Made by a program: the position numbers and the translations under genes. DNA of 64,000 nt from Flavobacterium noncentrifugens (lineage in GTDB: Bacteria; Bacteroidota; Bacteroidia; Flavobacteriales; Flavobacteriaceae), in the NCBI RefSeq assembly GCF_900100375.1, contig NZ_FNEZ01000005.1, positions 62,001 through 126,000 on the forward strand. The letters are read 5' to 3'. This document shows positions 33,671-41,330 of the stretch, one piece after another (within the stretch, counting starts at the first letter, position 1; each line of letters opens with the position of its first letter). A model generated the notes under the pieces. That model searched no databases, was not told where the DNA came from, and saw only the letters and a program-made list of their open reading frames with translations.

Positions 33671-36600
33671 ATGAAGTACAATCCGAACGAAATCGAAGCC
33701 AGATGGCAAAAATACTGGGCCGAAAACCAAACTTTCGCTGCCGAAAACCATTCCCATAAACCCAAATATTATGTCCTCGACATGTTTCCTTATCCTTCGG
33801 GAGCCGGCTTGCACGTTGGGCATCCGCTGGGTTACATCGCTTCGGATATTTATGCAAGATACAAACGCCACAAAGGTTTTAATGTGTTGCATCCGCAAGG
33901 CTATGACAGTTTTGGATTGCCGGCTGAACAATATGCGATCCAAACCGGACAGCATCCGGATAAAACGACGAAAGAAAATATTGCGCGTTACCGCCAACAA
34001 CTTGACAGAATTGGATTTTCGTTCGACTGGGATCGCGAAGTGCGCACTTCTTCACCCGAATATTACAAATGGACACAGTGGATTTTTATCCAGTTGTTCA
34101 ATTCGTGGTACAACAAAACTTCTGACAAAGCCGAAAGCATCTGCACTTTAATTGAAGCTTTTCAAAAAGCTGGAAACTCCAATGTGAATGCGGTTTCCGA
34201 TGACAATATCGAATCATTTTCATTTGAACAATGGAATGATTTTTCAAAAGAACAACAGGAAAAAATATTGCTTCAATACCGATTGACTTATTTGGCTGAA
34301 ACCGAAGTGAATTGGTGCCCCGGACTTGGAACTGTACTCGCAAATGACGAAATCATCAACGGTGTTTCCGAACGCGGCGGCTTTCCGGTCATCCGTAAAA
34401 AAATGACCCAATGGAGCATGCGGATTTCAGCTTACGCCCAACGTTTGTTAGACGGTTTGAAGGACATCGACTGGACGCAATCCCTAAAAGATTCACAGGA
34501 AAACTGGATCGGGAAATCGGTTGGTGCGCTGGTGACTTTCAAAGTGCTCGATGCTGAAGAAAATAAAAGTACGGTCGATTATGCGTTGTCCGGAAACGAT
34601 TACAGCGGTTATGAAATCGACGTTTTTACGACGCGTCCCGATACGATTTTCGGTGTGACGTTTATGACTTTGGCTCCCGAACACGAATTGGTTTCGAAGA
34701 TCACGACTCCGGAATGGAGAGAATCTGTCGAGCAATATGTAGAAGCGACTTCCAAACGTTCCGAACGTGAACGAATGGCCGATGTTAAAACGATTTCTGG
34801 TGTTTTCACCGGCGCTTATGCCGAACATCCGTTTACAAAAGAGCCGATTCCGGTTTGGGTGGGCGATTATGTTTTGGCGGGTTACGGAACCGGCGCAGTG
34901 ATGGCCGTTCCTTGCGGAGACGAGCGCGATTATGCGTTTGCGAACCATTTCAAAGGTAAAAACGGCATGCTTCCGATTAAAAATATTTTCGCCAATGCGG
35001 ATATTTCAAAGGAAGCCTATGGCTCAAAAGACAACGTAGAAATTGCAAATTCCGATTTCCTAAACGGATTAAACTATAAAGACGCGACTAAAAAGGCGAT
35101 CGAAGAACTTGAAAAACTCGGGCAAGGCAAAGGCAAAACAAATTACCGCTTGCGTGATGCGGTTTTTTCACGCCAACGCTATTGGGGCGAACCGTTTCCG
35201 GTGTATTATGTGAACGGCTTGCCGCAGATGATCGACGCGCAATATTTGCCAATTCGTTTGCCGGAAGTAGAGAAATATTTGCCAACGGAAGATGGGCAGC
35301 CGCCGCTTGGAAATTCTACGACTTGGGCTTGGAATACCGAAACTAATGCAGTTGTCAACAACGATTTGATCGACAACCAAACGGTCTTTCCATTGGAATT
35401 GAATACCATGCCGGGCTGGGCGGGAAGTTCGTGGTATTGGCTGCGTTATATGGATCCGCATAATCATGACGAATTTGTTTCGAAGGAAGATGAGCAATAC
35501 TGGCAAAATGTCGATTTGTACATTGGCGGAAGCGAGCACGCGACTGGGCATTTGCTGTATTCGCGCTTTTGGAATAAATTTTTGAAAGACCGCGGATTTG
35601 TGAGCCAGGATGAACCGTTTAAGAAGTTGATTAATCAGGGGATGATTTTGGGGATGAGTGCTTTTTTCTATAAATCTAAACTGACTGGGACAAAAAAAAC
35701 AAACTTACTTGAAGGGCAAACTAAAACGGATTTTTTTGAGATTGAAATGCTTATAAGTAATGAATTTGTCGAGGAAAAAGATAAACATGGATATGGTTAT
35801 GATTTTATTGAGTTGGAATCTCTTTCAGATAAGATAGGCGAATTAATAGATCAGAAACTTGCAGAAAGGTGGGGAGTATATGAGAAAACTGAAATGACAT
35901 ATATGGTTGAATATGTAAACAAGTTACATGTTGATGTTTCACTTGTGAATACATCCAATGAGCTCAATATCACAGATTTTAAAAAGCGTCCACTATATCA
36001 AGATTATGATGACGCAATTTTTCTAACAAATTCAAACGGCAAATTCCGAGTTTGTCGCGAAGTCGAAAAAATGTCCAAATCCAAATACAACGTCGTCACG
36101 CCAGATAATATATGCGAAGAATACGGTGCGGATACGTTGCGCTTATACGAAATGTTCCTCGGTCCATTAGAACAAGCAAAACCCTGGAACACCGCAGGAA
36201 TCACCGGCGTTTTCGGATTCTTAAAAAAACTCTGGAAGCTGTATTTTGATGATAACGGATTGATTATCAATTCGAATCCGGCGAGTAAAGAAGCGTTGAA
36301 GACCTTGCATAAAACCATCAAAAAAGTGCAGGACGACATTGAAGGATTTTCATTCAATACTTCGGTCAGCCAGTTTATGATTGCGGTAAATGAACTGACG
36401 GCGATGAATTGCCACGAACGGTCGGTTTTAGAACCGTTAGCGGTTTTGATTTCGCCTTACGCGCCGCACATTGCTGAGGAATTGTGGGAGAAACTCGGAC
36501 ATCAAACGAGCATTTCCACCGCGCCGTTTCCAAAGTTCAATGCCGAACATTTGGTTGAAAGCAGCAAAGAATATCCGGTTTCGTTTAACGGGAAAATGCG

Positions 36601-36748
36601 TTTTACACTCGAATTGCCGTTGGACTTATCCAAGGAAGAAATAGAGGAAATCGTGATGAAAGACGAACGTACGATCAAACAACTCGAGGGCAGGACGCCG
36701 AATAAAGTGATTATCGTTCCGGGAAAAATCATCAACCTGGTCGGATAA
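33671..36748 (+). CDS. leuS: Leucyl-tRNA synthetase with an anomalous insert before KMSKS
   Basis: Class Ia synthetase (1025 aa) that charges tRNA-Leu. It has the HIGH-type motif in GAGLHVGHPLGY (residues 48-51), the CP1 editing domain with TTRPDTIFGVTFMTLAPEHE, and EKMSKSKYNVV (KMSKS at 800-804). An insertion before NWCPGLG is, from memory, usual in Bacteroidota. Unusual is the segment at about residues 665-780, in the leucine-specific-domain position just before KMSKS. From memory of relatives it is longer than expected, and it is encoded by DNA of about 31% GC (35701-36000) with many TTA, ATA, AGA/AGG and TAT codons, unlike the rest of the gene. The frame is intact. The ATG at 33671 (MKYNPNEIEARW) is the family start. 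Confidence 0.95.
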   Translation: MKYNPNEIEARWQKYWAENQTFAAENHSHKPKYYVLDMFPYPSGAGLHVGHPLGYIASDIYARYKRHKGFNVLHPQGYDSFGLPAEQYAIQTGQHPDKTTKENIARYRQQLDRIGFSFDWDREVRTSSPEYYKWTQWIFIQLFNSWYNKTSDKAESICTLIEAFQKAGNSNVNAVSDDNIESFSFEQWNDFSKEQQEKILLQYRLTYLAETEVNWCPGLGTVLANDEIINGVSERGGFPVIRKKMTQWSMRISAYAQRLLDGLKDIDWTQSLKDSQENWIGKSVGALVTFKVLDAEENKSTVDYALSGNDYSGYEIDVFTTRPDTIFGVTFMTLAPEHELVSKITTPEWRESVEQYVEATSKRSERERMADVKTISGVFTGAYAEHPFTKEPIPVWVGDYVLAGYGTGAVMAVPCGDERDYAFANHFKGKNGMLPIKNIFANADISKEAYGSKDNVEIANSDFLNGLNYKDATKKAIEELEKLGQGKGKTNYRLRDAVFSRQRYWGEPFPVYYVNGLPQMIDAQYLPIRLPEVEKYLPTEDGQPPLGNSTTWAWNTETNAVVNNDLIDNQTVFPLELNTMPGWAGSSWYWLRYMDPHNHDEFVSKEDEQYWQNVDLYIGGSEHATGHLLYSRFWNKFLKDRGFVSQDEPFKKLINQGMILGMSAFFYKSKLTGTKKTNLLEGQTKTDFFEIEMLISNEFVEEKDKHGYGYDFIELESLSDKIGELIDQKLAERWGVYEKTEMTYMVEYVNKLHVDVSLVNTSNELNITDFKKRPLYQDYDDAIFLTNSNGKFRVCREVEKMSKSKYNVVTPDNICEEYGADTLRLYEMFLGPLEQAKPWNTAGITGVFGFLKKLWKLYFDDNGLIINSNPASKEALKTLHKTIKKVQDDIEGFSFNTSVSQFMIAVNELTAMNCHERSVLEPLAVLISPYAPHIAEELWEKLGHQTSISTAPFPKFNAEHLVESSKEYPVSFNGKMRFTLELPLDLSKEEIEEIVMKDERTIKQLEGRTPNKVIIVPGKIINLVG

Positions 36749-36776
36749 TATTTCCCGAATGTATAAAATCATAAAT

Positions 36777-36814
36777 ATCAGGCTTGCAGTTTTTTGCAGG
36801 CCTGATTTATTTTA
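36777..36814 (+). terminator. Terminator of leuS
   Basis: The stem ATCAGGCTTGCA / TGCAGGCCTGAT, with one G-T wobble and a T-rich loop, is followed by TTATTTT, 28 bases after the leuS stop. Confidence 0.7.
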
Positions 36815-36883
36815 AAGGCAAATTTGTTGCAACAAAATAACTTAAAAAATGCAACAACAAATTATCCTTAATGCCGTTTTTTA

Positions 36884-36945
36884 AACCATTAAGGGATTAA
36901 GAAAATGAAGGCGTTGCGCTTAATAAACTTAATATCTTAATGGTT
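36884..36945. repeat. TTAAG/CTTAA hairpin repeat, family B, copy B2
   Basis: Begins AACCATTAAGGGATTAAG and ends CTTAATATCTTAATGGTT. It has the same ends as copies B1 and B3, with a variable centre (AAAATGAAGGCGTTGCG). Confidence 0.75.
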
Positions 36946-36959
36946 CAAATAAAAAAGAT

Positions 36960-36989
36960 GTTCCGGGAAAAATCATTAACTTGGCATAG
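36960..36989 (+). pseudogene. Orphan copy of the leuS 3' end
   Basis: GTTCCGGGAAAAATCAT is identical to the leuS terminal codons at 36715-36731, and continues TAACTTGGCATAG against leuS CAACCTGGTCGGATAA. Read in frame it gives VPGKIINLA-stop, against VPGKIINLVG-stop in leuS. The two differences before the end (ATT/ATC and TTG/CTG) are both synonymous, as expected from two coding alleles and not from chance. Only about ten codons survive, directly downstream of repeat B2. Confidence 0.65.
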
Positions 36990-37077
36990 CTGATTTTTAA
37001 AAATAATTGCTGTTATTCAACATTGCTGTACTGGTTTGCTTGACGCAGGTCAGTGCTAAAATGCTGAATCTGGCAGA

Positions 37078-37141
37078 TCCGCGTTAGGGATAGAGGCAAG
37101 CACCGCGTGCAGCCGATAGCCCGGCGCGCAGCGCAACGCCC
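37078..37141 (-). repeat. Intergenic structured repeat, subfamily C, copy C2 (reverse orientation)
   Basis: Read on the minus strand it begins GGGCGTTGCGCTGCGCG and ends ATCCCTAACGCGGA, the same ends as the copy at 61970. It shares CCGGGCTATCGGCTGCA near the left end. The central hairpin is shortened or lost. Confidence 0.65.
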
Positions 37142-37227
37142 AACTGACAAAATTTCATTAACCTGCCATAAACCTGAAGTGGTTCAAAATTTGATGCTTG
37201 CGAAAAACAACATAAAAAACTACAACT

Positions 37228-37911
37228 ATGTATATTGGATGGATTATCATGGGATTGATCATGCTTGCAAGCTGGGCCGTCAGCAACCGCCTGCAGGGCA
37301 AATTTGAAAAATATTCCAAACTGCATTTGCAAAACGGAATGAGCGGTGCCGAAATCGCCGAAAAAATGCTTGCTGACAACGGAATCCGCGATGTACGCGT
37401 GATCTCCACTCCAGGACGTTTGACCGACCATTACAATCCTGCAGACAAAACAGTCAATTTGAGTGAAGCCGTTTACAACCAAAGAAATGCCGCAGCTGCA
37501 GCAGTTGCCGCACACGAATGTGGTCATGCAGTCCAACACGCGACTGCTTACAGTTGGCTGGCTTTGCGCTCCACATTGGTTCCCGCCGTATCCTTCGCGT
37601 CGAATATCGTACAGTGGATCTTGATTGCCGGAATCTTACTAATCAACACTTTTCCGCAATTGTTATTGATCGGAATTGTGGTTTTTGCCTTAACCACTTT
37701 ATTCGCATTCATCACGCTTCCGGTCGAATATGACGCCAGCAGACGCGCATTGGCCTGGCTCGAAAATAAAAGAATGCTGACGCGTGAAGAACAGGCTGGC
37801 GCTAAAGATGCGTTGACCTGGGCAGCGCGGACATACGTAGTCGCCGCAATCGGTTCGCTTGGAACATTATTGTATTACATCATGATTTACATGGGCGGCC
37901 GAAGAAATTAA
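37228..37911 (+). CDS. YugP-type zinc metallopeptidase (membrane)
   Basis: Membrane protein of 227 aa with the zinc-binding HExxH variant in VAAHECGHAVQHATAYS and a third-ligand region further on. It has an N-terminal membrane segment (YIGWIIMGLIMLASWAVS), two adjacent segments in the middle (IVQWILIAGILLINTFPQ and IGIVVFALTTLFAFITLP) and one at the C terminus. This is the layout of the YugP/DUF-type neutral zinc peptidases, whose substrates are unknown. The motif LPVEYDASRRALAWLE is typical. The gene is monocistronic with a strong terminator. Confidence 0.9.
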   Translation: MYIGWIIMGLIMLASWAVSNRLQGKFEKYSKLHLQNGMSGAEIAEKMLADNGIRDVRVISTPGRLTDHYNPADKTVNLSEAVYNQRNAAAAAVAAHECGHAVQHATAYSWLALRSTLVPAVSFASNIVQWILIAGILLINTFPQLLLIGIVVFALTTLFAFITLPVEYDASRRALAWLENKRMLTREEQAGAKDALTWAARTYVVAAIGSLGTLLYYIMIYMGGRRN

Positions 37912-37930
37912 TCGGTTTCCACTTTATAAC

Positions 37931-37965
37931 ATCCGCTTTGTTGCAGAACAAAGCGGATTTTTTTT
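37931..37965 (+). terminator. Terminator of the YugP-type gene
   Basis: Perfect 12-bp stem ATCCGCTTTGTT / AACAAAGCGGAT with a GCAG loop, followed by eight T. Confidence 0.9.
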
Positions 37966-38068
37966 GCAGTTCATTTACCAAAAAGCGCGGTTGGTTTAAT
38001 CAGATGAAAACCATCACGATTCGCGGCGTAGTTTTGAATCAGAAATCACAACTATAAAATCTGATTCT

Positions 38069-38539
38069 ATGAAAACTTCCATTTTATCAATCCTGTTCGC
38101 GATCGTTTTTGCGACAGGCTGCAGCAAAGACGACGACAATGCGTCGCCAACGGTAGACAATCCGAACAAATATACGTATGCCGGAAATACTTTTGCGATT
38201 GTCGATTCTGAATATTTATACGCAGATGGCGACACCTATTTGTTTTTCCGCGGCTCGGGAACAGCCAATTATGTACAGATCATTTTCGCCGACCACACCG
38301 GCAGCATCCCAACAGGAACGTTTACTTACAACAATTTGCGTGACAGCCCAACGTATCATGAAGAAAGCAATTTCTGGTCGGGTGCCGTGACGACCGATTT
38401 GAATCCGCTGGGCTACAATTTAAGCGGCGGAACGGTTACGATCCTAAACACGCCAAACGGAAACAAAGTGACTTTTAACGTCACCACAAATGAAGGAACT
38501 GCCGAAGGCGCTTACGAAGGCACGATCCGGCCAAGATAG
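38069..38539 (+). CDS. Hypothetical surface lipoprotein
   Basis: Protein of 156 aa with a lipoprotein signal (MKTSILSILFAIVFATGC, lipobox ATGC). The mature N terminus CSKDDDN is rich in Lys and Asp, like the lipoprotein export signal of Bacteroidota that sends lipoproteins to the cell surface. The rest is a compact strand-rich domain (TYAGNTFAIVDSEYLYADGD ... GNKVTFNVTTNEGTAEGAYEGTIRPR) similar in style to many single-domain flavobacterial lipoproteins. Family and function not recognised. It is transcribed alone, ending in a terminator. Confidence 0.75.
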   Translation: MKTSILSILFAIVFATGCSKDDDNASPTVDNPNKYTYAGNTFAIVDSEYLYADGDTYLFFRGSGTANYVQIIFADHTGSIPTGTFTYNNLRDSPTYHEESNFWSGAVTTDLNPLGYNLSGGTVTILNTPNGNKVTFNVTTNEGTAEGAYEGTIRPR

Positions 38540-38558
38540 ATTTTGAGTTAGTTAGAAG

Positions 38559-38587
38559 ATCCACAGCGTAAGTTGTGGATTTTTTTT
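38559..38587 (+). terminator. Terminator of the lipoprotein gene
   Basis: The stem ATCCACA (38559-38565) / TGTGGAT (38574-38580) is followed by eight T. It directly abuts repeat copy A4. Confidence 0.75.
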
Positions 38588-38661
38588 AGGAGCAATTTCC
38601 CGCTCTCGCCTTTATCTTTGTTCGTACCTCACAAAGGATACCGGCTCCATCGGGGCTAGGC
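38588..38661 (+). repeat. Intergenic structured repeat, subfamily A, copy A4
   Basis: Begins AGGAGCAATTTCCCGC and ends CCATCGGGGCTAGGC. The core hairpin is ATCTTTGT / ACAAAGGAT around TCGTACCTC, the shortest stem of the family and still fully paired. Confidence 0.78.
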
Positions 38662-38668
38662 ATTGGAA

Positions 38669-39139
38669 TTACAATTGAATTTGTCGTTCAATTTGCTGAT
38701 CTAAAGAAATAAAAGTTTCCGTTCTCGAAACACCTTCAATGGCCTGAATTCGGGTATTTAGCAAATGCATCAAATGTTCGTTGTCGCGGCAGATCATTTT
38801 AATTAAAATCGACCAGTTTCCGGTGGTATAATGGCATTCGAGTACTTCAGGGATTTTTTTGAGTTCGCGTACAGCTTCAGGATTTCGCGCAGCTTTATCA
38901 AGATAGATCCCAACAAACGCCATTGTGCTGTAGCCCAAAACCTTATTGCTGACGGTAAATTTCGATCCCGAAATCACACCGGCTTGTTCGAGTTTGCGCA
39001 ACCTTTGGTGAATTGCCGCACCCGAAATTCCGATCTTATTCGCAATTTGCAAGATTGGTTTTCTGGCATCTTCCATTAAATCACGAAGGATTTCTTTATC
39101 GATGCCATCGATTTCTATTTGGAGGGAATTTATTTTCAT
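38669..39139 (-). CDS. Lrp/AsnC-family transcriptional regulator
   Basis: Regulator of 156 aa. The N-terminal helix-turn-helix (IDGIDKEILRDLMEDARKPI ... ISGAAIHQRLRKLEQAGVISG) is followed by an effector-binding RAM domain (GYSTMAFVGIYLDKAARNPEA ... VSRTETFISLDQQIERQIQL). Family members sense amino acids, often leucine, lysine or branched-chain amino acids. It lies 69 bases downstream of the saccharopine-dehydrogenase-type gene on the same strand, which suggests control of lysine metabolism, but the gene pair is the only evidence. Confidence 0.92.
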   Translation of the reverse strand: MKINSLQIEIDGIDKEILRDLMEDARKPILQIANKIGISGAAIHQRLRKLEQAGVISGSKFTVSNKVLGYSTMAFVGIYLDKAARNPEAVRELKKIPEVLECHYTTGNWSILIKMICRDNEHLMHLLNTRIQAIEGVSRTETFISLDQQIERQIQL

Positions 39140-39208
39140 TTGATTGTGAATTTAAACCAAATGTAATAAAATGATTTTAAAGTGAAAGCTAATTCAACAA
39201 TTGTCAAA

Positions 39209-40579
39209 TTATAACAACTTATCCGGATTGTATCCAAAATAGGACGTTTCCTTTTCGTTAAAAACCACACCGTATTCTTCAAGCTCTTTTAAAATCGGAA
39301 GATAAACCTCTTTATTGATTGGCAATTGAACGCCAGGCGTTTTAATATTTCCGTTTAGGATCTGCAAAGTCGCCATCGCTACTGGCAGCCCAACGGTTTT
39401 TGCCATCGCCGTATAAGTCTGATCGTCGCCGATGCATACCATTTTAGAGTCGATCTGTTTTTGCTTGCCGTCGATTTCATAACCGAATTTATGGTACATG
39501 ACGATCATGTCTTTATCATCTGGCTGCAATGTCCAGCTGTCTGTTAGGATTTTTTCAAGGATTTGTGCTGGTGTCGCGTGTTTTAATCCAACAATTTTTC
39601 TCGGATTAAAAATATCAAGCTCCAATAGTTTATCCCACATGATGTCGTCCTGGTCGATGCCAAGCTGCATGCGCAGTTTAATTTCGACAGAATCCGTTGG
39701 ATGATATGGCAAAAATAAGTTTGTAAATTCCCTGTATGTAATGTGCTCCGAATCATCGATTACATAAGTGTCATCAGTCATTCCGAGTTGTACAAACATG
39801 TTCCAGGCTTTTGAATAACCTACGCGGCGAATGGTTCCGCGGTATAATGTCAGCACATCATCCAAACCATAAACACTACGGTATTTTAATGAATCGCGGT
39901 TTGCGTAACCTTCAAATCTTCCGTAGCCTTCGACTTCTAAAAACTCGGTTCTCCTGAATAATTTGGGATACGGAATGTATTTGTATGTGCCTTCCTGGAT
40001 GAATTTCGCCGCGCCGCCTTGTCCGGCTAAAACCACATTTCGTGGTGCCCAGGTAAATTTGTAATTCCATAGATTGTTGTCCGATTCCGGTGCTACGAGT
40101 CCGCCACAAAATGATTCAAACAACAGCATTTTTCCGCCCTTTTCGCGGATTTCATCAATGATTTTCATGGCGCTCATGTGGTCGATTCCGGGATCAAGTC
40201 CGATTTCGTTCATGAAGATCAATCCGTTTTCCTTTGCGGCAGCATCGAGGCTTTGCATTGCATCGCTAACGTAAGAAGCCGTAACCATGTGTTTTTTATA
40301 AACGATGCAATCTTTGGCGACTTCAATATGCAAATGTGCCGGAAGCATCGAAATGACGATATCGGCTTTTTGGATTTCGGTCGTTCGTTGAATTTGGTCA
40401 AAAATATCGAGGGCAATTGGTGTTGCATTTTTATGCCCGTTCGTTTTGCGCTGCGCAAGTTCGAGCGACAGATCACCGATGGTCAAATGCAGGTTTTCTG
40501 CTTCAGATTTGTTCAAAAGGTACTGGATCAGGGAAGATGCCGAACGTCCGGCGCCAATAATCAGGATATCTCTCATCAT
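39209..40579 (-). CDS. Saccharopine dehydrogenase-family oxidoreductase (LYS9-like)
   Basis: NAD(P)-dependent enzyme of 456 aa. The N-terminal Rossmann motif is ILIIGAGRSASSLIQYLL. The middle contains the family segments KHMVTASYVSDAMQSLD and NEIGLDPGIDHMSAM, the latter typical of saccharopine reductases. The C-terminal domain is of the saccharopine dehydrogenase type. It should interconvert saccharopine and the semialdehyde plus glutamate in lysine metabolism, probably lysine breakdown. The start may be either of two adjacent ATG codons. A complete promoter-like pair lies just upstream, and an Lrp regulator follows. Confidence 0.88.
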   Translation of the reverse strand: MMRDILIIGAGRSASSLIQYLLNKSEAENLHLTIGDLSLELAQRKTNGHKNATPIALDIFDQIQRTTEIQKADIVISMLPAHLHIEVAKDCIVYKKHMVTASYVSDAMQSLDAAAKENGLIFMNEIGLDPGIDHMSAMKIIDEIREKGGKMLLFESFCGGLVAPESDNNLWNYKFTWAPRNVVLAGQGGAAKFIQEGTYKYIPYPKLFRRTEFLEVEGYGRFEGYANRDSLKYRSVYGLDDVLTLYRGTIRRVGYSKAWNMFVQLGMTDDTYVIDDSEHITYREFTNLFLPYHPTDSVEIKLRMQLGIDQDDIMWDKLLELDIFNPRKIVGLKHATPAQILEKILTDSWTLQPDDKDMIVMYHKFGYEIDGKQKQIDSKMVCIGDDQTYTAMAKTVGLPVAMATLQILNGNIKTPGVQLPINKEVYLPILKELEEYGVVFNEKETSYFGYNPDKLL

Positions 40580-40596
40580 ATTTTATAAAAAGTCCA

Positions 40597-40628
40597 CAAA
40601 GGTATGAATTTGGTTTCGGAAAAAACAA
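40597..40628 (-). promoter_or_regulatory. Candidate promoter for the saccharopine dehydrogenase-family gene
   Basis: On the minus strand TTG (40626-40628), a 21-base spacer and TACCTTTG (40597-40604) fit the flavobacterial TTG / TAnnTTTG pattern, 18 bases before the start. Confidence 0.55.
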
Positions 40629-40671
40629 TGCGAAAACGATATCGGATGTTGCGGTTGGGTTTAGCCCGGAT

Positions 40672-40793
40672 TGCCTCACAAAATAATAATTTTAATTTTG
40701 TGTTCGGCCAGTTCGCTTCGCTCGTGTGCAGCAGTATCCTTTTGCAAAGCGCAGCGGCGCGAAAGATATAAGCGGATAGCCGGAATAGCTTCT
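40672..40793 (-). repeat. Intergenic structured repeat, subfamily A, copy A5 (reverse, with inner insertion)
   Basis: Read on the minus strand it begins AGAAGCTATTCCGGCTATCC, keeps ATATCTTT ... AAAAGGAT, and ends GCAATCCGGGCTA. It carries about 45 extra bases on the right, including CGAGCGAAGCGAACTGGCCG and a hairpin CACAAAAT / ATTTTGTG. It is the longest copy in the window. Confidence 0.72.
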
Positions 40794-40864
40794 AAAAAAC
40801 AAACTTATAATTTTTTAGAATTCATAGTTATAGGCTAACTTTACGCGTCTAAAATTCCAATAAA

Positions 40865-41251
40865 ATGAATAGGAAAATCACCGCAACAGCAACAGTTTTA
40901 GGAATGATCGCAATTGTTTTAGGCGCATTTGGCGCACATGCACTTAAAAAAGTATTGACAATTGAAGAACTCGGTACTTTTGAGACTGGAGTAAAGTATC
41001 AAATGTACCATGCGTTATTTCTTTTGTTCGTTGGATCGACCACTTTTTTATCTGATAAAAACAAGAAGGGAATTTTTATTTTAACGGTCGCCGGAATTGC
41101 ATTATTCTCAGGATCAATCTACATTTTAGCGACTAAAAGTATTTCAGGAATCGATATGAAAGCTTTCGGAATTGTTACTCCAATTGGAGGATTGCTATTA
41201 ATTAGCGCGTGGTTTTGGCTTTTTCTTAATTTAATCAGGAAAAAATCATAA
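40865..41251 (+). CDS. DUF423 membrane protein
   Basis: Protein of 128 aa with four membrane segments. The N-terminal [19 protein letters not shown] and the [13 protein letters not shown] stretch are the DUF423 signatures, and [18 protein letters not shown] closes the family domain. Members are found widely in bacteria; the biochemical function is not known. It lies upstream of pckA in the same direction, but pckA has its own promoter. Confidence 0.92.
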   Translation: MNRKITATATVLGMIAIVLGAFGAHALKKVLTIEELGTFETGVKYQMYHALFLLFVGSTTFLSDKNKKGIFILTVAGIALFSGSIYILATKSISGIDMKAFGIVTPIGGLLLISAWFWLFLNLIRKKS

Positions 41252-41269
41252 TATTTCAACAAAATTCAT

Positions 41270-41296
41270 TTGTGTAAAATATAATTTTTACTTTTG
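41270..41296 (+). promoter_or_regulatory. Promoter candidate for pckA
   Basis: TTG (41270-41272), a 16-base spacer and TACTTTTG (41289-41296) fit TTG / TAnnTTTG. It lies 34 bases upstream of the ATG at 41331, supporting that start over the ATG at 41310. Confidence 0.6.
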
Positions 41297-41330
41297 CACT
41301 TTAAATATTATGCAACACAAACTAAATTCT

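Larger units (their letters stand above)
36749..37227. other. Intergenic region after leuS: terminator, repeat B2, leuS tail copy, repeat C2
   Basis: About 480 bases with no intact gene. In order it holds the leuS terminator (36777-36814), a family B hairpin (36884-36945), an orphan copy of the leuS 3' terminus (36960-36989), an imperfect inverted repeat ATTCAACATT / AATGCTGAAT (37017-37068), and a subfamily C repeat (37078-37141). The last ~85 bases lead into the protease gene. Confidence 0.7.

Noticed and set aside
37078..37141. Subfamily C repeat as an integron attC site (ends GTTAGGG and CAACGCC look like attC cores)
   Set aside because: The core triplets do not fit RYYYAAC/GTTRRRY at the required positions, and no integrase or cassette array is present.
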